Source: Saccharothrix sp. ALI-22-I (GTDB lineage Bacteria > Actinomycetota > Actinomycetes > Mycobacteriales > Pseudonocardiaceae). From it: a stretch of DNA of 64,000 bases. Each line of letters starts with the position of its first letter. The stretch's first letter is position 1. Position numbers and translations under genes: made by a program. Below, piece by piece: positions 15,452-23,751 of this stretch. The DNA is taken from contig NZ_MTQP01000069.1 of NCBI RefSeq assembly GCF_001984175.1, forward strand, positions 930,001 through 994,000, read 5' to 3'. The notes beneath the pieces were generated by a model. It was not told the origin of the DNA, ran no database searches, and saw nothing but the letters and a program-made list of their open reading frames with translations.

Positions 15452-16783
15452 ATGAAGTCCCTCTTACGCGTCGGCCACGCGCTCACGGCCATCGCCCTGA
15501 CGGCCGGACTGGTGGTCGGCACCGCGGAAGGCGCGCCGGAAAGCGCGCGCCGCGTGGACAACCCGTATGCGGGCGCCCGGGTCTACGTGAACCCGGAGTG
15601 GTCCGCGCACGCCGCCGCCGAACCGGGCGGTGCGGCCGTCGCCGGGCAGCCGACCGGCGTGTGGCTGCACAACATCGCGTCCCTGTACGGCTGGCACGGC
15701 CGGATGACCCTGCGCGCCCACTTGGACGAGGCGCTGCGCCAGCGTGCCGACCTGGTGCAACTCGTCCTCTACGACCTGCCCGGCCGGGACTGCGGTTGGC
15801 TGTCGAGCAACGGCGAGCTGGGGCCGGGCGAGCTGTCGCGCTACCAGCGGGAGTTCATCGACCCCGTCGCCGCGATCCTGGCCGACCCGGCGTACGCGCG
15901 GCTGCGCATCGTCACGGTCGTGGAGCCCAACTCGTTGCCGTTCCTGGTCACGCACACCGCGCCGCGCCCGTGGGCCACCCCGCAGTGCGAGACGGTCAAG
16001 GCGAACGGCGCCTACGTGGAGGGCATCGGGTACGCGCTGGCGAAGCTGGGCGCGATCCGGAACGTCTACAACTACCTGGACATCGGCCACCACGGCAACA
16101 TCGGCTGGGACGAAGACCGCCTGCCCACGCGGGACCTGCTGCTGAGGGCGGCGAACGCGGGCGGCAGCACGACGGCGAACGTGCACGGTTTCATCGCCAA
16201 CACCGCCGACTACTCGGTGCTGCGCGAGGAGTTCATCGTCAAGGACGTCATCGCCGGCCAGCCGATCCTGCAGACCAGGTGGGTGGACTGGAACCCGTTC
16301 ATCGACGAACTGTCCTTTGTGGAGGTCTTCCGGCAGGAGCTGGTCGCGGCGGGCTTCCACCCGCGCGTCGGCGTGCTGATCGACACCTCCCGCAACGGGT
16401 GGGGCGGCCCGAACCGGCCGACCGGCCCCGGCTCGGAGAGCCACGTGGAGGCGTACGTCGAGGGTGGCCGGATCGACCGCAGGCTGCGGATCACCAACTG
16501 GTGCAACCAGACCGGCACGGGCCTGGGTGAACGGCCGGTCGCGGCACCGGTGCGCGGTGTCGACGCCTACGTGTGGATGAAGCCGCCGGGCGAGTCGGAC
16601 GGCGCGAGCATCCCGATGCCGATCGAGGACGAGGTCCACAACCGGATGTGCGACCCGACGTACGAAGGTTGGCCGGGCGCGACCCCGAAACCGACCGGCG
16701 CGTGGCCGGGCTCGCCGCAGGCCCGGTACTGGCACTCGGCGCAGTTCCAGGAGCTGCTGCGCAACGCCCACCCACCGCTGTAA
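15452..16783 (+). CDS. Secreted GH6 cellobiohydrolase (Cel6B type)
   Basis: 443 aa. Signal peptide to about residue 28. GH6 hallmarks: VWLHNIASLYG, LVQLVLYDLPGRDCGWLSSNGEL (with the conserved aspartate), RIVTVVEPNSLPFLVT, YNYLDIGHHGNIGWD, VLIDTSRNGWGGPNRP, and the long C-terminal loops with CNQTGTGLGERP and DAYVWMKPPGESDG. The last two are characteristic of processive bacterial exo-cellulases (Cel6B) rather than short endoglucanases. There is no cellulose-binding module, so it probably works on soluble or amorphous substrate, or alongside CBM-bearing partners. Start supported by GGAGGTAGC. Monocistronic. Confidence 0.92.
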   Translation: MKSLLRVGHALTAIALTAGLVVGTAEGAPESARRVDNPYAGARVYVNPEWSAHAAAEPGGAAVAGQPTGVWLHNIASLYGWHGRMTLRAHLDEALRQRADLVQLVLYDLPGRDCGWLSSNGELGPGELSRYQREFIDPVAAILADPAYARLRIVTVVEPNSLPFLVTHTAPRPWATPQCETVKANGAYVEGIGYALAKLGAIRNVYNYLDIGHHGNIGWDEDRLPTRDLLLRAANAGGSTTANVHGFIANTADYSVLREEFIVKDVIAGQPILQTRWVDWNPFIDELSFVEVFRQELVAAGFHPRVGVLIDTSRNGWGGPNRPTGPGSESHVEAYVEGGRIDRRLRITNWCNQTGTGLGERPVAAPVRGVDAYVWMKPPGESDGASIPMPIEDEVHNRMCDPTYEGWPGATPKPTGAWPGSPQARYWHSAQFQELLRNAHPPL

Positions 16784-16792
16784 CTAGGTTTC

Positions 16793-16824
16793 TTGCGGAT
16801 AATCCAGTGTTGTCCTGGTAGCTA
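16793..16824. promoter_or_regulatory. Control region of the MarR gene with a repeated motif
   Basis: TTGCGGATAATC (16793-16804) recurs almost unchanged on the opposite strand before the efflux gene as TTGCGGACAATC (17334-17345). TAGCTA (16819-16824) also occurs in the promoter of the second efflux gene at 18901-18906. These are candidate MarR operators giving autoregulation and control of both pumps. Confidence 0.45.
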
Positions 16825-16834
16825 GACTGGGGCC

Positions 16835-17323
16835 ATGTCCGCCATGGCCCCAGCCCGCACCGAATCCGACCTGTCGTTCCTCCTGGACCACGCGGGCCAC
16901 GTGCTGCGCAGCCGGATGGCGGCAGCGCTGGCCGAGATCGGCATGACGGCACGCATGCACTGCGTGCTCGTCCACGCCCTCGAAGAGGAGCGCACCCAGA
17001 TCCAGTTGGCCGAGGTCGGCGACATGGACAAGACCACGATGGTGGTCACGGTCGACGCGCTGGAGAAGGCGGGCCTGGCCGAGCGCCGGCAGTCCACCAC
17101 CGACCGGCGGGCCCGGATCATCGCCGTCACCGAGAAGGGCGCGGAGCTGGCCAAGCGCAGCCAGGAGATCGTGGACGGCGTGCACCGGGCGGCGCTGGAG
17201 TCGCTGCCCGAGAAAGATCGCGACGCACTGCTGCACGCGATGAACCTGCTGGTCAACGGTCATCTGGCCACCCCCGTCCCGGGGTTCCAGATCGCCCGTC
17301 GGGTGCGCGAGAGCACCAGGTAA
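16835..17323 (+). CDS. MarR-family transcriptional regulator
   Basis: 162 aa. Winged helix: IGMTARMHCVLVHALEEERTQIQLAEVGDMDKTTMVVTVDALEKAGLAERRQSTTDRRARIIAVTEKG spans residues about 36-105, with recognition helix DKTTMVVTVDALE and the D-x-R wing DRRAR. Dimerisation helices are at both ends. MarR proteins usually repress the neighbouring transporter and release DNA when a phenolic or drug-like ligand binds. The efflux pump gene follows after 73 bases, in the same direction, and both promoters share a motif, so it likely represses itself and that pump. Confidence 0.88.
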   Translation: MSAMAPARTESDLSFLLDHAGHVLRSRMAAALAEIGMTARMHCVLVHALEEERTQIQLAEVGDMDKTTMVVTVDALEKAGLAERRQSTTDRRARIIAVTEKGAELAKRSQEIVDGVHRAALESLPEKDRDALLHAMNLLVNGHLATPVPGFQIARRVRESTR

Positions 17324-17333
17324 GTCCGAGAGA

Positions 17334-17345
17334 GATTGTCCGCAA
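17334..17345. promoter_or_regulatory. Candidate MarR operator before the efflux gene
   Basis: GATTGTCCGCAA, the reverse complement of TTGCGGACAATC, matches 11 of 12 positions of the motif before the regulator gene. A related TATCCGC follows at 17352-17358. Confidence 0.45.
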
Positions 17346-17396
17346 CAAAACTATCCGCTACGGTTCCTCCTGTTGTCGTCGAAACAGGAGAGAACC

Positions 17397-18830
17397 ATGT
17401 CGTCCACGCTCGCAACACCGCTCGAAACACCCCGCGCGAACCGCTGGTCCGCGCTGGTCGTGCTGTCCGCCGCGATGTTGATGACGATCCTGGACGGCAG
17501 CATCGTCACGGTCGCCATGCCCGCCATCCAGCAGGACCTGGGCTTCTCACCGGCCGGCCTGAGCTGGACGGTCAACGCGTACCTGATCGCGTTCGGCGGC
17601 CTGCTGCTCCTGGCCGGCCGGCTCGGTGACCTGATCGGCCGCAAGACGATGTTCCTGGCCGGGAACGCCGTGTTCACCGCCGCGTCGCTGCTGGCCGGCG
17701 CGGCGACGACCCCGGGTCTGCTGATCGCCGCCCGGTTCCTCCAAGGTGCGGGCAGCGCGATGGCGTCGGCGGTGGTGCTGGGGATTCTGGTGACGCTGTT
17801 CACCGATCCGGGTGAACGGGCCAAGGCGATCGGGGTGTTCAGCTTCACCGGTGCGGCCGGCGCGTCCATCGGTCAGGTGCTGGGCGGCGTTCTCACCGAC
17901 ACCCTGAGCTGGCACTGGATCTTCTTCATCAACCTGCCGATCGGCGTGGCCACCATCGTGCTGGCGATCCGGACGCTGCCGTCCGACCGGGGTGCGGGCC
18001 TGTCCGCGGGTGCCGACGTGCTCGGTGCGGCGCTGGTCACCAGTGGTCTGATGCTCGGCATCTACACCGTGGTCAAGGTCGAGCAGTACGGCTGGACGGC
18101 TCCGCACACCCTCGGCCTCGGCGCGCTGTCGGTGGCGCTGCTGGCCGCGTTCACCGTCCGCCAGGCGACGGCGAAGACGCCGTTGATGCCGCTGCGCATC
18201 CTGCGTTCCCGCAACGTGACGGGCGCGAACCTGGTGCAGATCCTGACGTTGTCGGCGATGTTCGCCTTCCAGATCATCGTCGCGCTCTACATGCAGAAGG
18301 TCTTGGACTACAGCGCGCTCGCGACCGGTTTGGCGATGCTCCCGGCGGCGGTGGCCATCGGCGGTGTGTCGTTGTTCGTCTCGGCCCGCCTGAACACCCG
18401 GTTCGGTGAACGTGCGGTGTTGTCGGCCGGGCTCGTGCTGCTGCTGGGCGCGATGCTGAAGCTGATGACCGTTCCGGTGAACGCGAACTACGTCACCGAC
18501 CTGCTGCCGGTGATGCTGCTGATCGCGGGCGGCGGCCTGGTCCTGCCCGCCCTGACCGCGCTGGGCATGTCCGACGCCAAGCCGGACGAAGCGGGCCTGG
18601 TGTCCGGCCTGTTCAACACCACCCAGCAGATCGGCATGGCCGTGGGCGTGGCCGTCCTCTCCACCCTGGCCGCGGCACGGACCGAGGAGGAACTGGCATC
18701 AGGCGTCGCCGAGCCCGCCGCCCTCACCGCCGGCTACCACGTGGCCTTCACCATCGCCGCAGCCCTGCTCGCCGCCGCTCTCGTGGTCACGGTGATCGTC
18801 CTGCGCAAGCCCCAGCACACCACCGTCTGA
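17397..18830 (+). CDS. DHA2-family MFS multidrug efflux pump (EmrB/QacA type)
   Basis: 477 aa with about 14 membrane helices. Family motif near the start, AAMLMTILDGSIVTVAMPAIQQDLG; motif A as AGRLGDLIGRK between helices 2 and 3; and motif C region FTGAAGASIGQVLGGVLTD. Start ATG 17397 is set by AGGAGAGAAC; an in-frame TTG 24 bases upstream would place the ribosome-binding site inside the gene. It uses proton antiport to expel hydrophobic drugs or endogenous metabolites. It is directly downstream of, and probably controlled by, the MarR gene. Confidence 0.9.
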   Translation: MSSTLATPLETPRANRWSALVVLSAAMLMTILDGSIVTVAMPAIQQDLGFSPAGLSWTVNAYLIAFGGLLLLAGRLGDLIGRKTMFLAGNAVFTAASLLAGAATTPGLLIAARFLQGAGSAMASAVVLGILVTLFTDPGERAKAIGVFSFTGAAGASIGQVLGGVLTDTLSWHWIFFINLPIGVATIVLAIRTLPSDRGAGLSAGADVLGAALVTSGLMLGIYTVVKVEQYGWTAPHTLGLGALSVALLAAFTVRQATAKTPLMPLRILRSRNVTGANLVQILTLSAMFAFQIIVALYMQKVLDYSALATGLAMLPAAVAIGGVSLFVSARLNTRFGERAVLSAGLVLLLGAMLKLMTVPVNANYVTDLLPVMLLIAGGGLVLPALTALGMSDAKPDEAGLVSGLFNTTQQIGMAVGVAVLSTLAAARTEEELASGVAEPAALTAGYHVAFTIAAALLAAALVVTVIVLRKPQHTTV

Positions 18831-18900
18831 CCGCCGTGTGAGGAGGGGCACGCGGCAGGTGGGCGGACCGGTGCGGGCGGGGCCGGTAAAATCGTTTCAG

Positions 18901-18906
18901 TAGCTA
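18901..18906. promoter_or_regulatory. TAGCTA site in the promoter of the second efflux gene
   Basis: The bases GTTTCAGTAGCTAACG carry the same TAGCTA hexamer found before the MarR gene. It lies 60 bases upstream of the start codon. A shared MarR site is possible; a six-base match alone is weak. Confidence 0.25.
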
Positions 18907-18964
18907 ACGAGTGAGCCAACCGTCGCGGTCACTGTCGACACGGGACAGATGACAGGAGCGACGC

Positions 18965-20170
18965 ATGACGGCGACCACCCTTGAGTCCACCGCGACCCGT
19001 CGGGGTGGCAAGGGTGGCGGTGCCGCCATGGCCGCGCTCGCGCTGGGCGGCTTCGGGATCGGCACCACCGAGTTCGCCACCATGGGGCTGTTGCCGCAGA
19101 TGGCGGACACGTTCGGCATCTCCATCCCCACCGCCGGCCACGCGATCAGCCTCTACGCGCTGGGTGTCGTGGTCGGGGCGCCGCTCATCGCCGGGTTGGC
19201 CGCGAAGTTGCCGCGCAAAGGGCTGCTGATCGGGCTGACGATCGCGTTGGCGCTCGGCAACGGGCTGTCCGCCATCGCGCCGAACACGACGTTGTTGATG
19301 ACGGCGCGGTTCGTGGCCGGGTTGCCGCACGGCGCGTTCTTCGGCATCGCCGCCGTGGTCGCCACCACCCTCGTGCCACCGGAACGGCGGGGCACGGCGG
19401 TCGCGCGGATCATGGTCGGGCTGACGCTGGCCAACCTGATCGGCGTCCCCGTCGCCACCGCCGCCGGTCAGCAGATCGGGTGGCGCGTGGCCTACCTGGC
19501 GGTGGCCGTGATCGCGGTCGTGACGGCGCTGGCGGTGGCCAAGTGGCTGCCCCGCATCCCCGCCTCCGGTGACGAGAGCGTCACCGCCGAACTGCGCGCG
19601 TTTCGCCGCCCGCAGGTGTGGTTCGCGCTGGTCACGGGCATGATCGGGTTCGGCGGCATGTTCGCCGTCTACTCCTACATCTCGCCGATCACCACCGAGG
19701 TCACCGGCCTGTCGCTCGCCGCCGTGCCGTGGGTGCTCGCGGTGTTCGGGCTCGGCATGACGATCGGCGCCACGGTCGGCGGGCGTTTCGTGGACCGTTC
19801 GGTCATGGGCACGGTGTTCGGCTCGATGATCGCGGTGACGGTCGTCCTGGTGCTGTTCGCGCTGACCGCCACGTCACCGGTGATGGCGTTCGGCATGGTG
19901 TTCCTGATCGGGCTGGTGTCGCAGATCCTGGCCTCGGCGCTCCAGGTCCGGCTGATGGACGCCTCACCCGACGCGCCGTCGCTGGCGTCGTCGTCCAACC
20001 ACTCGGCGCTCAACATCGCCAACGGCGCGGGCGCGTGGCTGGGTGGCCTCGCCATCAGCGCGGGCTGGGGTTACACCTCCACCGCGTGGGTCGGTGTGGG
20101 GTTGAGCCTGGCCGGGTTGGCGGTGGCCGTCCTGTCGGTCGTGGTCGACCACCGCCGGGTCACCGCCTAG
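18965..20170 (+). CDS. DHA1-family MFS exporter (AraJ/Cmx-like)
   Basis: 401 aa, 12 helices. The start ALALGGFGIGTTEFATMGLLPQMA (residues 25-48) is the hallmark of the AraJ/Cmx chloramphenicol-exporter-like group; the antiporter motif region reads RFVAGLPHGAFFGIAAVVA. ACAGGAGCGACGC precedes ATG 18965. Substrates range from chloramphenicol to sugars. The stop codon interlocks with the stop of the convergent hydrolase gene (CTAG at 20167-20170), leaving no space for a terminator. Promoter control by the MarR protein at 16835 is possible. Confidence 0.88.
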   Translation: MTATTLESTATRRGGKGGGAAMAALALGGFGIGTTEFATMGLLPQMADTFGISIPTAGHAISLYALGVVVGAPLIAGLAAKLPRKGLLIGLTIALALGNGLSAIAPNTTLLMTARFVAGLPHGAFFGIAAVVATTLVPPERRGTAVARIMVGLTLANLIGVPVATAAGQQIGWRVAYLAVAVIAVVTALAVAKWLPRIPASGDESVTAELRAFRRPQVWFALVTGMIGFGGMFAVYSYISPITTEVTGLSLAAVPWVLAVFGLGMTIGATVGGRFVDRSVMGTVFGSMIAVTVVLVLFALTATSPVMAFGMVFLIGLVSQILASALQVRLMDASPDAPSLASSSNHSALNIANGAGAWLGGLAISAGWGYTSTAWVGVGLSLAGLAVAVLSVVVDHRRVTA

Positions 20171-20988
20171 CTCTCGTTCAGGACCTCGCGCAGCCGGGTC
20201 GCGAACGGCTCCGGGTCCTCGGCGAAGCCGATGTGGCCGCCGGGGAAGCGGGTGGGCTCGATGCCGAGTCCCGCGGCCAGGGCGATCGACGTGCGCTCGC
20301 ACAGCTGCTCACCCGAGTCCTCGCCGATGCCGACCACGATCCTGGTCGACGCCGAACGCAGCGCGTCGAAGTCGGGCACCCACTCGACGGTCGGCTTCAG
20401 CATGTGCGTGTACTGGAAGCGCTCGTCGGCGAGGTCCTGCGGGTCGCGCTCGCCGCCGAACATGTGCTCGATGACCTCGTCGGGCATGTGCAGGTTGGCG
20501 ATGAGCATGAACTTCCGCCACGCGCCCATGGTGTCGCCGGACAGGTGGGTGGCGATCATCTCGTCGGTCCACGCGAGCAGCTGCGCGCGGTCGTCCACCA
20601 GCTGGTCCAGCGGCGGCTCGTGCGGGATCGCGGTGTGCACGAGTTCGGGGTGCGCCTGCACGAGGGCCAGCACGCTGACCGCGCCGCCGCTGGAGCCGAG
20701 GACCACCGCCGCGCCCGCGTCCAGGTGGGTGATGAGCCGGGCCAGGTCGTCGGCGCGCAGCTCCGGCGTCGAGTCGCGGTCGGGGTCGTCCACCTTGCTC
20801 CGGTTGATGCCGCGCGGGTCGGTGGTGAGCACGGTGTGGTCGACGGCGAGCAGGTCGGCCAGCGGCTCGAACGGCCTGGCGTCCATCGGCGCGCCGACGA
20901 GCACCACGAGCGGCCCCTGACCCCGCACTTCGTAGTGCAGCAGCGCGTCCGGGACGCGCAGGGTCTCGGTGGTGGCGGTCTGGGTCAT
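20167..20988 (-). CDS. Alpha/beta-hydrolase
   Basis: 273 aa, no signal peptide. The fold begins with LHYEVRGQGPLVVLVGAPMDARPF; the nucleophile elbow is GSSGG (serine near residue 94), in VVLGSSGGAVSVLALVQAHP, and the catalytic histidine is in FPGGHIGFAEDPEPF near the end. Relatives are esterases, haloperoxidase-like or lipase-like enzymes. ATG 20988 follows GGAGGAACC. It is divergent from the SigG-type sigma factor gene, 75 bases apart; in mycobacteria a sigma factor of the same class also sits next to a lipase-like hydrolase, so the pair may be functionally linked. Confidence 0.87.
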   Translation of the reverse strand: MTQTATTETLRVPDALLHYEVRGQGPLVVLVGAPMDARPFEPLADLLAVDHTVLTTDPRGINRSKVDDPDRDSTPELRADDLARLITHLDAGAAVVLGSSGGAVSVLALVQAHPELVHTAIPHEPPLDQLVDDRAQLLAWTDEMIATHLSGDTMGAWRKFMLIANLHMPDEVIEHMFGGERDPQDLADERFQYTHMLKPTVEWVPDFDALRSASTRIVVGIGEDSGEQLCERTSIALAAGLGIEPTRFPGGHIGFAEDPEPFATRLREVLNES

Positions 20989-21063
20989 CGGTTCCTCCGC
21001 AGAACGGGTCTGAAGTGCTCGATCGCAGGAAGTGACTCCCGGAGTGGGGCAGAATCGTCGGTC

Positions 21064-22113
21064 GTGAACGAAGTTTCTTCGGCGCGGTCCGCAGACTCCG
21101 CCGTGGCGGGCCCCGAGGAGCCCGACCTGGCGCGGGCACGCGACGGCGACGGTGACGCGTTCACCCGTCTGGTGGAACCGCTGCGCCGGGAACTGCACGC
21201 CCACTGCTACCGCATGCTCGGCTCCACCTACGACGCCGACGACGCCCTCCAGGACGCCCTGCTCCGGGCGTGGCGCGGACTGGCCCGTTTCGAGGGGCGC
21301 AGCTCGCTGCGGTCGTGGCTGTACACGGTGGCGACTCGTACGTGCCTGGACACCGTGGAGAGCCGGGGGCGGCGGGCGTTGCCGGTCGACCTGGGGCCGT
21401 CCAGTGAGCGGGCGGTGCTCGGGGACGAGCCGCTGGTCGACGTCGCCTGGCTCGGACCGTACCCGGACGCGGGCCTCGGCGACGGCGGCCCGGACGGGCG
21501 TTATGCCCAGCGCGAGGCGGTCGAGCTGGCGTTCGTCGCGGCGTTGCAGCACCTGCCGGGCAACCAGCGGGCGGCGTTGCTGCTGTTCGAGGTCCTGGGT
21601 TTCTCGGCGGCCGAGATCGCCGCGATGATGAACACCTCCACCACGTCGGTGAACTCGGCGTTGGCGCGGGCCCGCCGGATCGTCGCGGAGAAGGTGCCCG
21701 CGCGCACGCAGCAGCAGACGTTGCGCCGAATCGGCGACGCACGCATGCGACAGGTCGTGACCGACTTCTCCACCGCACTGGAACGCGGTGACGCCGACGC
21801 CCTGGTCGCACTGCTGACCGAGGACGTCACCTGGTCCATGCCGCCGCTGCCGCACTGGCACCACGGGATCGAGGCGGTCATGGACTTCGCCGTCCGGGTC
21901 CCGCTGACCGGTTGCGGGTCGTGGCGGCACATCGCGACGACCGCGAACGGCCAGCCTGCGGTGGGGTGCTACCTGTGGGACGAGAGCGCCGGGACGCACA
22001 GGGCGTGGGCGATCAACGTGCTGACGTTGAAGGGGGAGCTGATCTCGGAGGTCACGTCGTTCGTGGGGGCCGAGCACTTCCCGCCCTTCGACCTGCCGGC
22101 CTCCCTGCCGTAG
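21064..22113 (+). CDS. SigG-like ECF sigma factor with SnoaL-type C-terminal domain
   Basis: 349 aa. Region 2 is FTRLVEPLRRELHAHCYRMLGSTYDADDALQDALLRAWRGLARFEGRSSLRSWLYTVATRTCLD (about 37-100); region 4 is YAQREAVELAFVAALQHLPGNQRAALLLFEVLGFSAAEIAAMMNTSTTSVNSALARARRIV. From about residue 225 a NTF2/SnoaL-like domain follows (VTDFSTALERGDADALVALLTEDVTWSMPPLPHW), as in sigma factors of the SigG/TIGR02960 class, where it replaces a separate anti-sigma factor. The GTG start at 21064 has only a weak ribosome-binding site. It probably reads a promoter in the 75-base divergent gap with the hydrolase gene. Confidence 0.88.
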   Translation: MNEVSSARSADSAVAGPEEPDLARARDGDGDAFTRLVEPLRRELHAHCYRMLGSTYDADDALQDALLRAWRGLARFEGRSSLRSWLYTVATRTCLDTVESRGRRALPVDLGPSSERAVLGDEPLVDVAWLGPYPDAGLGDGGPDGRYAQREAVELAFVAALQHLPGNQRAALLLFEVLGFSAAEIAAMMNTSTTSVNSALARARRIVAEKVPARTQQQTLRRIGDARMRQVVTDFSTALERGDADALVALLTEDVTWSMPPLPHWHHGIEAVMDFAVRVPLTGCGSWRHIATTANGQPAVGCYLWDESAGTHRAWAINVLTLKGELISEVTSFVGAEHFPPFDLPASLP

Positions 22114-22121
22114 CGGGCAGC

Positions 22122-22178
22122 TCACCAGGCAGCGGCGTGCAGGACCTCCTGGACGATCTCCTCGACCGACGTGCTCAT
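22122..22178 (-). CDS. Possible 18-aa peptide ORF
   Basis: ATG at 22178 encodes MSTSVEEIVQEVLHAAAW then TGA. GGAAGAC stands 6 bases upstream on the minus strand and a CCGGAAG-T-CTTCCGG palindrome (22181-22195) overlaps that site. The peptide could form an amphipathic helix. It lies between a sigma factor gene and a terminator hairpin, and may equally be chance. No homology can be claimed. Confidence 0.2.
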   Translation of the reverse strand: MSTSVEEIVQEVLHAAAW

Positions 22179-22190
22179 GACCGGAAGTCT

Positions 22191-22236
22191 TCCGGGCACC
22201 GCGAGTCGTCCGAGTGGAGGGCTCGCGGTGCCCGGA
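22191..22236. terminator. Bidirectional terminator between sigma factor and GH51 genes
   Basis: TCCGGGCACCGCGAG (22191-22205) and CTCGCGGTGCCCGGA (22222-22236) form a perfect 15-bp stem with a 16-base loop, between two convergent genes. Confidence 0.8.
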
Positions 22237-22241
22237 GTGGG

Positions 22242-23744
22242 CTAGCGGTTGGTGAGGCGGACGGCGGTCCAGGAGACCGGTGGTAGGGCGACGAGGAGTT
22301 CGCCGTTGGTGATGTCGGCCTTCTGCGGTTGCGGGACTACGCGGTCGGGGTCGGTTTCGGTGTTGGTGGCCGTGCTGTCCGAGTCGTGCATCGTCCAGGC
22401 CTCGGCCACCGTCAGCTCGCCGAACGCCGCCAGGCCGACTCGGAGGTCCACCGGTTCGGACTGGTGTCGGTTGACCACGAACACGACCGTGTCACCGGTC
22501 TCGGGGTCGTGGGTGGCGACCGCGTCGACCACGGGAACGTCGCCGAAGCGCTTGGTCGGGTAGGTCGGCGAGGACGTCTCCACCCGCAGCACCTGGCCCC
22601 GTGCCAACCGCGAGGTCAACGCGAACGGGTGAAAGATCGTCTGCCGCCACGCCGGGCCGCCCGGTTCGCTGCGGATCGGCGCGATCACGTTCACCAGCTG
22701 CGCCTGGCAGGCCACCGCCACCCGGTCGCTGTGCCGCAGCAACGAGATCAGCAGGTTGCCCACGACCACGGCATCGGTGACGTCGTACTGGTCCTCGATG
22801 ACCCGTGGCGCGATCTCCCACTCGGTGCGCGGCGCTTCCTGGAACCTCTTCATGTACCAGACGTTCCACTCGTCGAACGACAACGTGATCTTCTTGCTGC
22901 TCTTCAGCCGTGCGCCGACCGCATCGGCCGTCGCCACCACGCTGTCGATGAAGCGGTCCATGTCCAAGGCGGAGGCGAGGAAGCTGTCCACGTCACCGTC
23001 GAGCACCTCGTAGTAGGCGTGCAGCGAGATGTGGTCCACCTCGTCGTACGCCAACTCCAGCACGGTGGACTCCCACTCGCCGAACGTCGGCATGGACGAG
23101 CTCGAACTGCCGCACGCCACCAGCTCCAACCCCGGCTCGGCCTGCCGCAGCGCCCGGGCCGTCTCGGCGGCCAGCCGGCCGTACTCGTGCGCGGTCTTGT
23201 GGCCGAGCTGCCACGGGCCGTCCAGCTCGTTGCCCAGGCACCACAGCTTCACCCCGTGCGGCTCCGAGGACCCGTTGGCACGACGCAGCTCGGACAGGTG
23301 CGTGCCGCCCTCGTGGTTCATGTACTCGTGCACGTCGAGCGCTTCGGCGACGCCACGCGTGCCGAGGTTCACCGCGTACATCACCTCGACGTCGGCCTTG
23401 CGGGCCCACCGGACGAACTCGTCGATGCCGACCTCGTTGGTCTCGATGCTGTGCCACGCGAGTTCGCGGCGCACCGGGCGGTCGGCGACCGGGCCGACGC
23501 CGTCCTCCCACCGGTAGCCGGACACGAAGTTGCCGCCGGGGTAGCGGACCAGTTCGACCCCCATCTCACGGGTCAGTTCGAGCACGTCACCCCGGAAACC
23601 GTCCTCGTCGGCGGTGGGATGACCGGGTTCGTGGATGCCGGTGTAGACGCAACGGCCCATGTGCTCGACGAACGACCCGAACAGCCGGCGGCGCACCGGC
23701 GCGATGACGTAGTCGGGACTGAGGACCAAAGAAGCCTTTAGCAC
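22242..23744 (-). CDS. abfA: GH51 alpha-L-arabinofuranosidase
   Basis: 500 aa, no signal peptide, so it acts inside the cell on imported oligosaccharides. The TIM barrel has the acid/base glutamate E173 in LWCLGNELDGPWQ and the nucleophile E292 in LSFDEWNVWY; the N-terminal SFVEHMGRCVYTGI and VRYPGGNFVSGYRWEDGVGP are classic GH51. A C-terminal beta-sandwich ends the protein. Its GTG start follows AGGAGCATC, only 7 bases after the stop of the MalG-type permease gene, so it is the last gene of the binding protein-permease-permease-GH51 operon. Substrate inference: arabinan or arabinogalactan fragments, released to L-arabinose. Confidence 0.95.
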   Translation of the reverse strand: MLKASLVLSPDYVIAPVRRRLFGSFVEHMGRCVYTGIHEPGHPTADEDGFRGDVLELTREMGVELVRYPGGNFVSGYRWEDGVGPVADRPVRRELAWHSIETNEVGIDEFVRWARKADVEVMYAVNLGTRGVAEALDVHEYMNHEGGTHLSELRRANGSSEPHGVKLWCLGNELDGPWQLGHKTAHEYGRLAAETARALRQAEPGLELVACGSSSSSMPTFGEWESTVLELAYDEVDHISLHAYYEVLDGDVDSFLASALDMDRFIDSVVATADAVGARLKSSKKITLSFDEWNVWYMKRFQEAPRTEWEIAPRVIEDQYDVTDAVVVGNLLISLLRHSDRVAVACQAQLVNVIAPIRSEPGGPAWRQTIFHPFALTSRLARGQVLRVETSSPTYPTKRFGDVPVVDAVATHDPETGDTVVFVVNRHQSEPVDLRVGLAAFGELTVAEAWTMHDSDSTATNTETDPDRVVPQPQKADITNGELLVALPPVSWTAVRLTNR

Positions 23745-23751
23745 GATGCTC

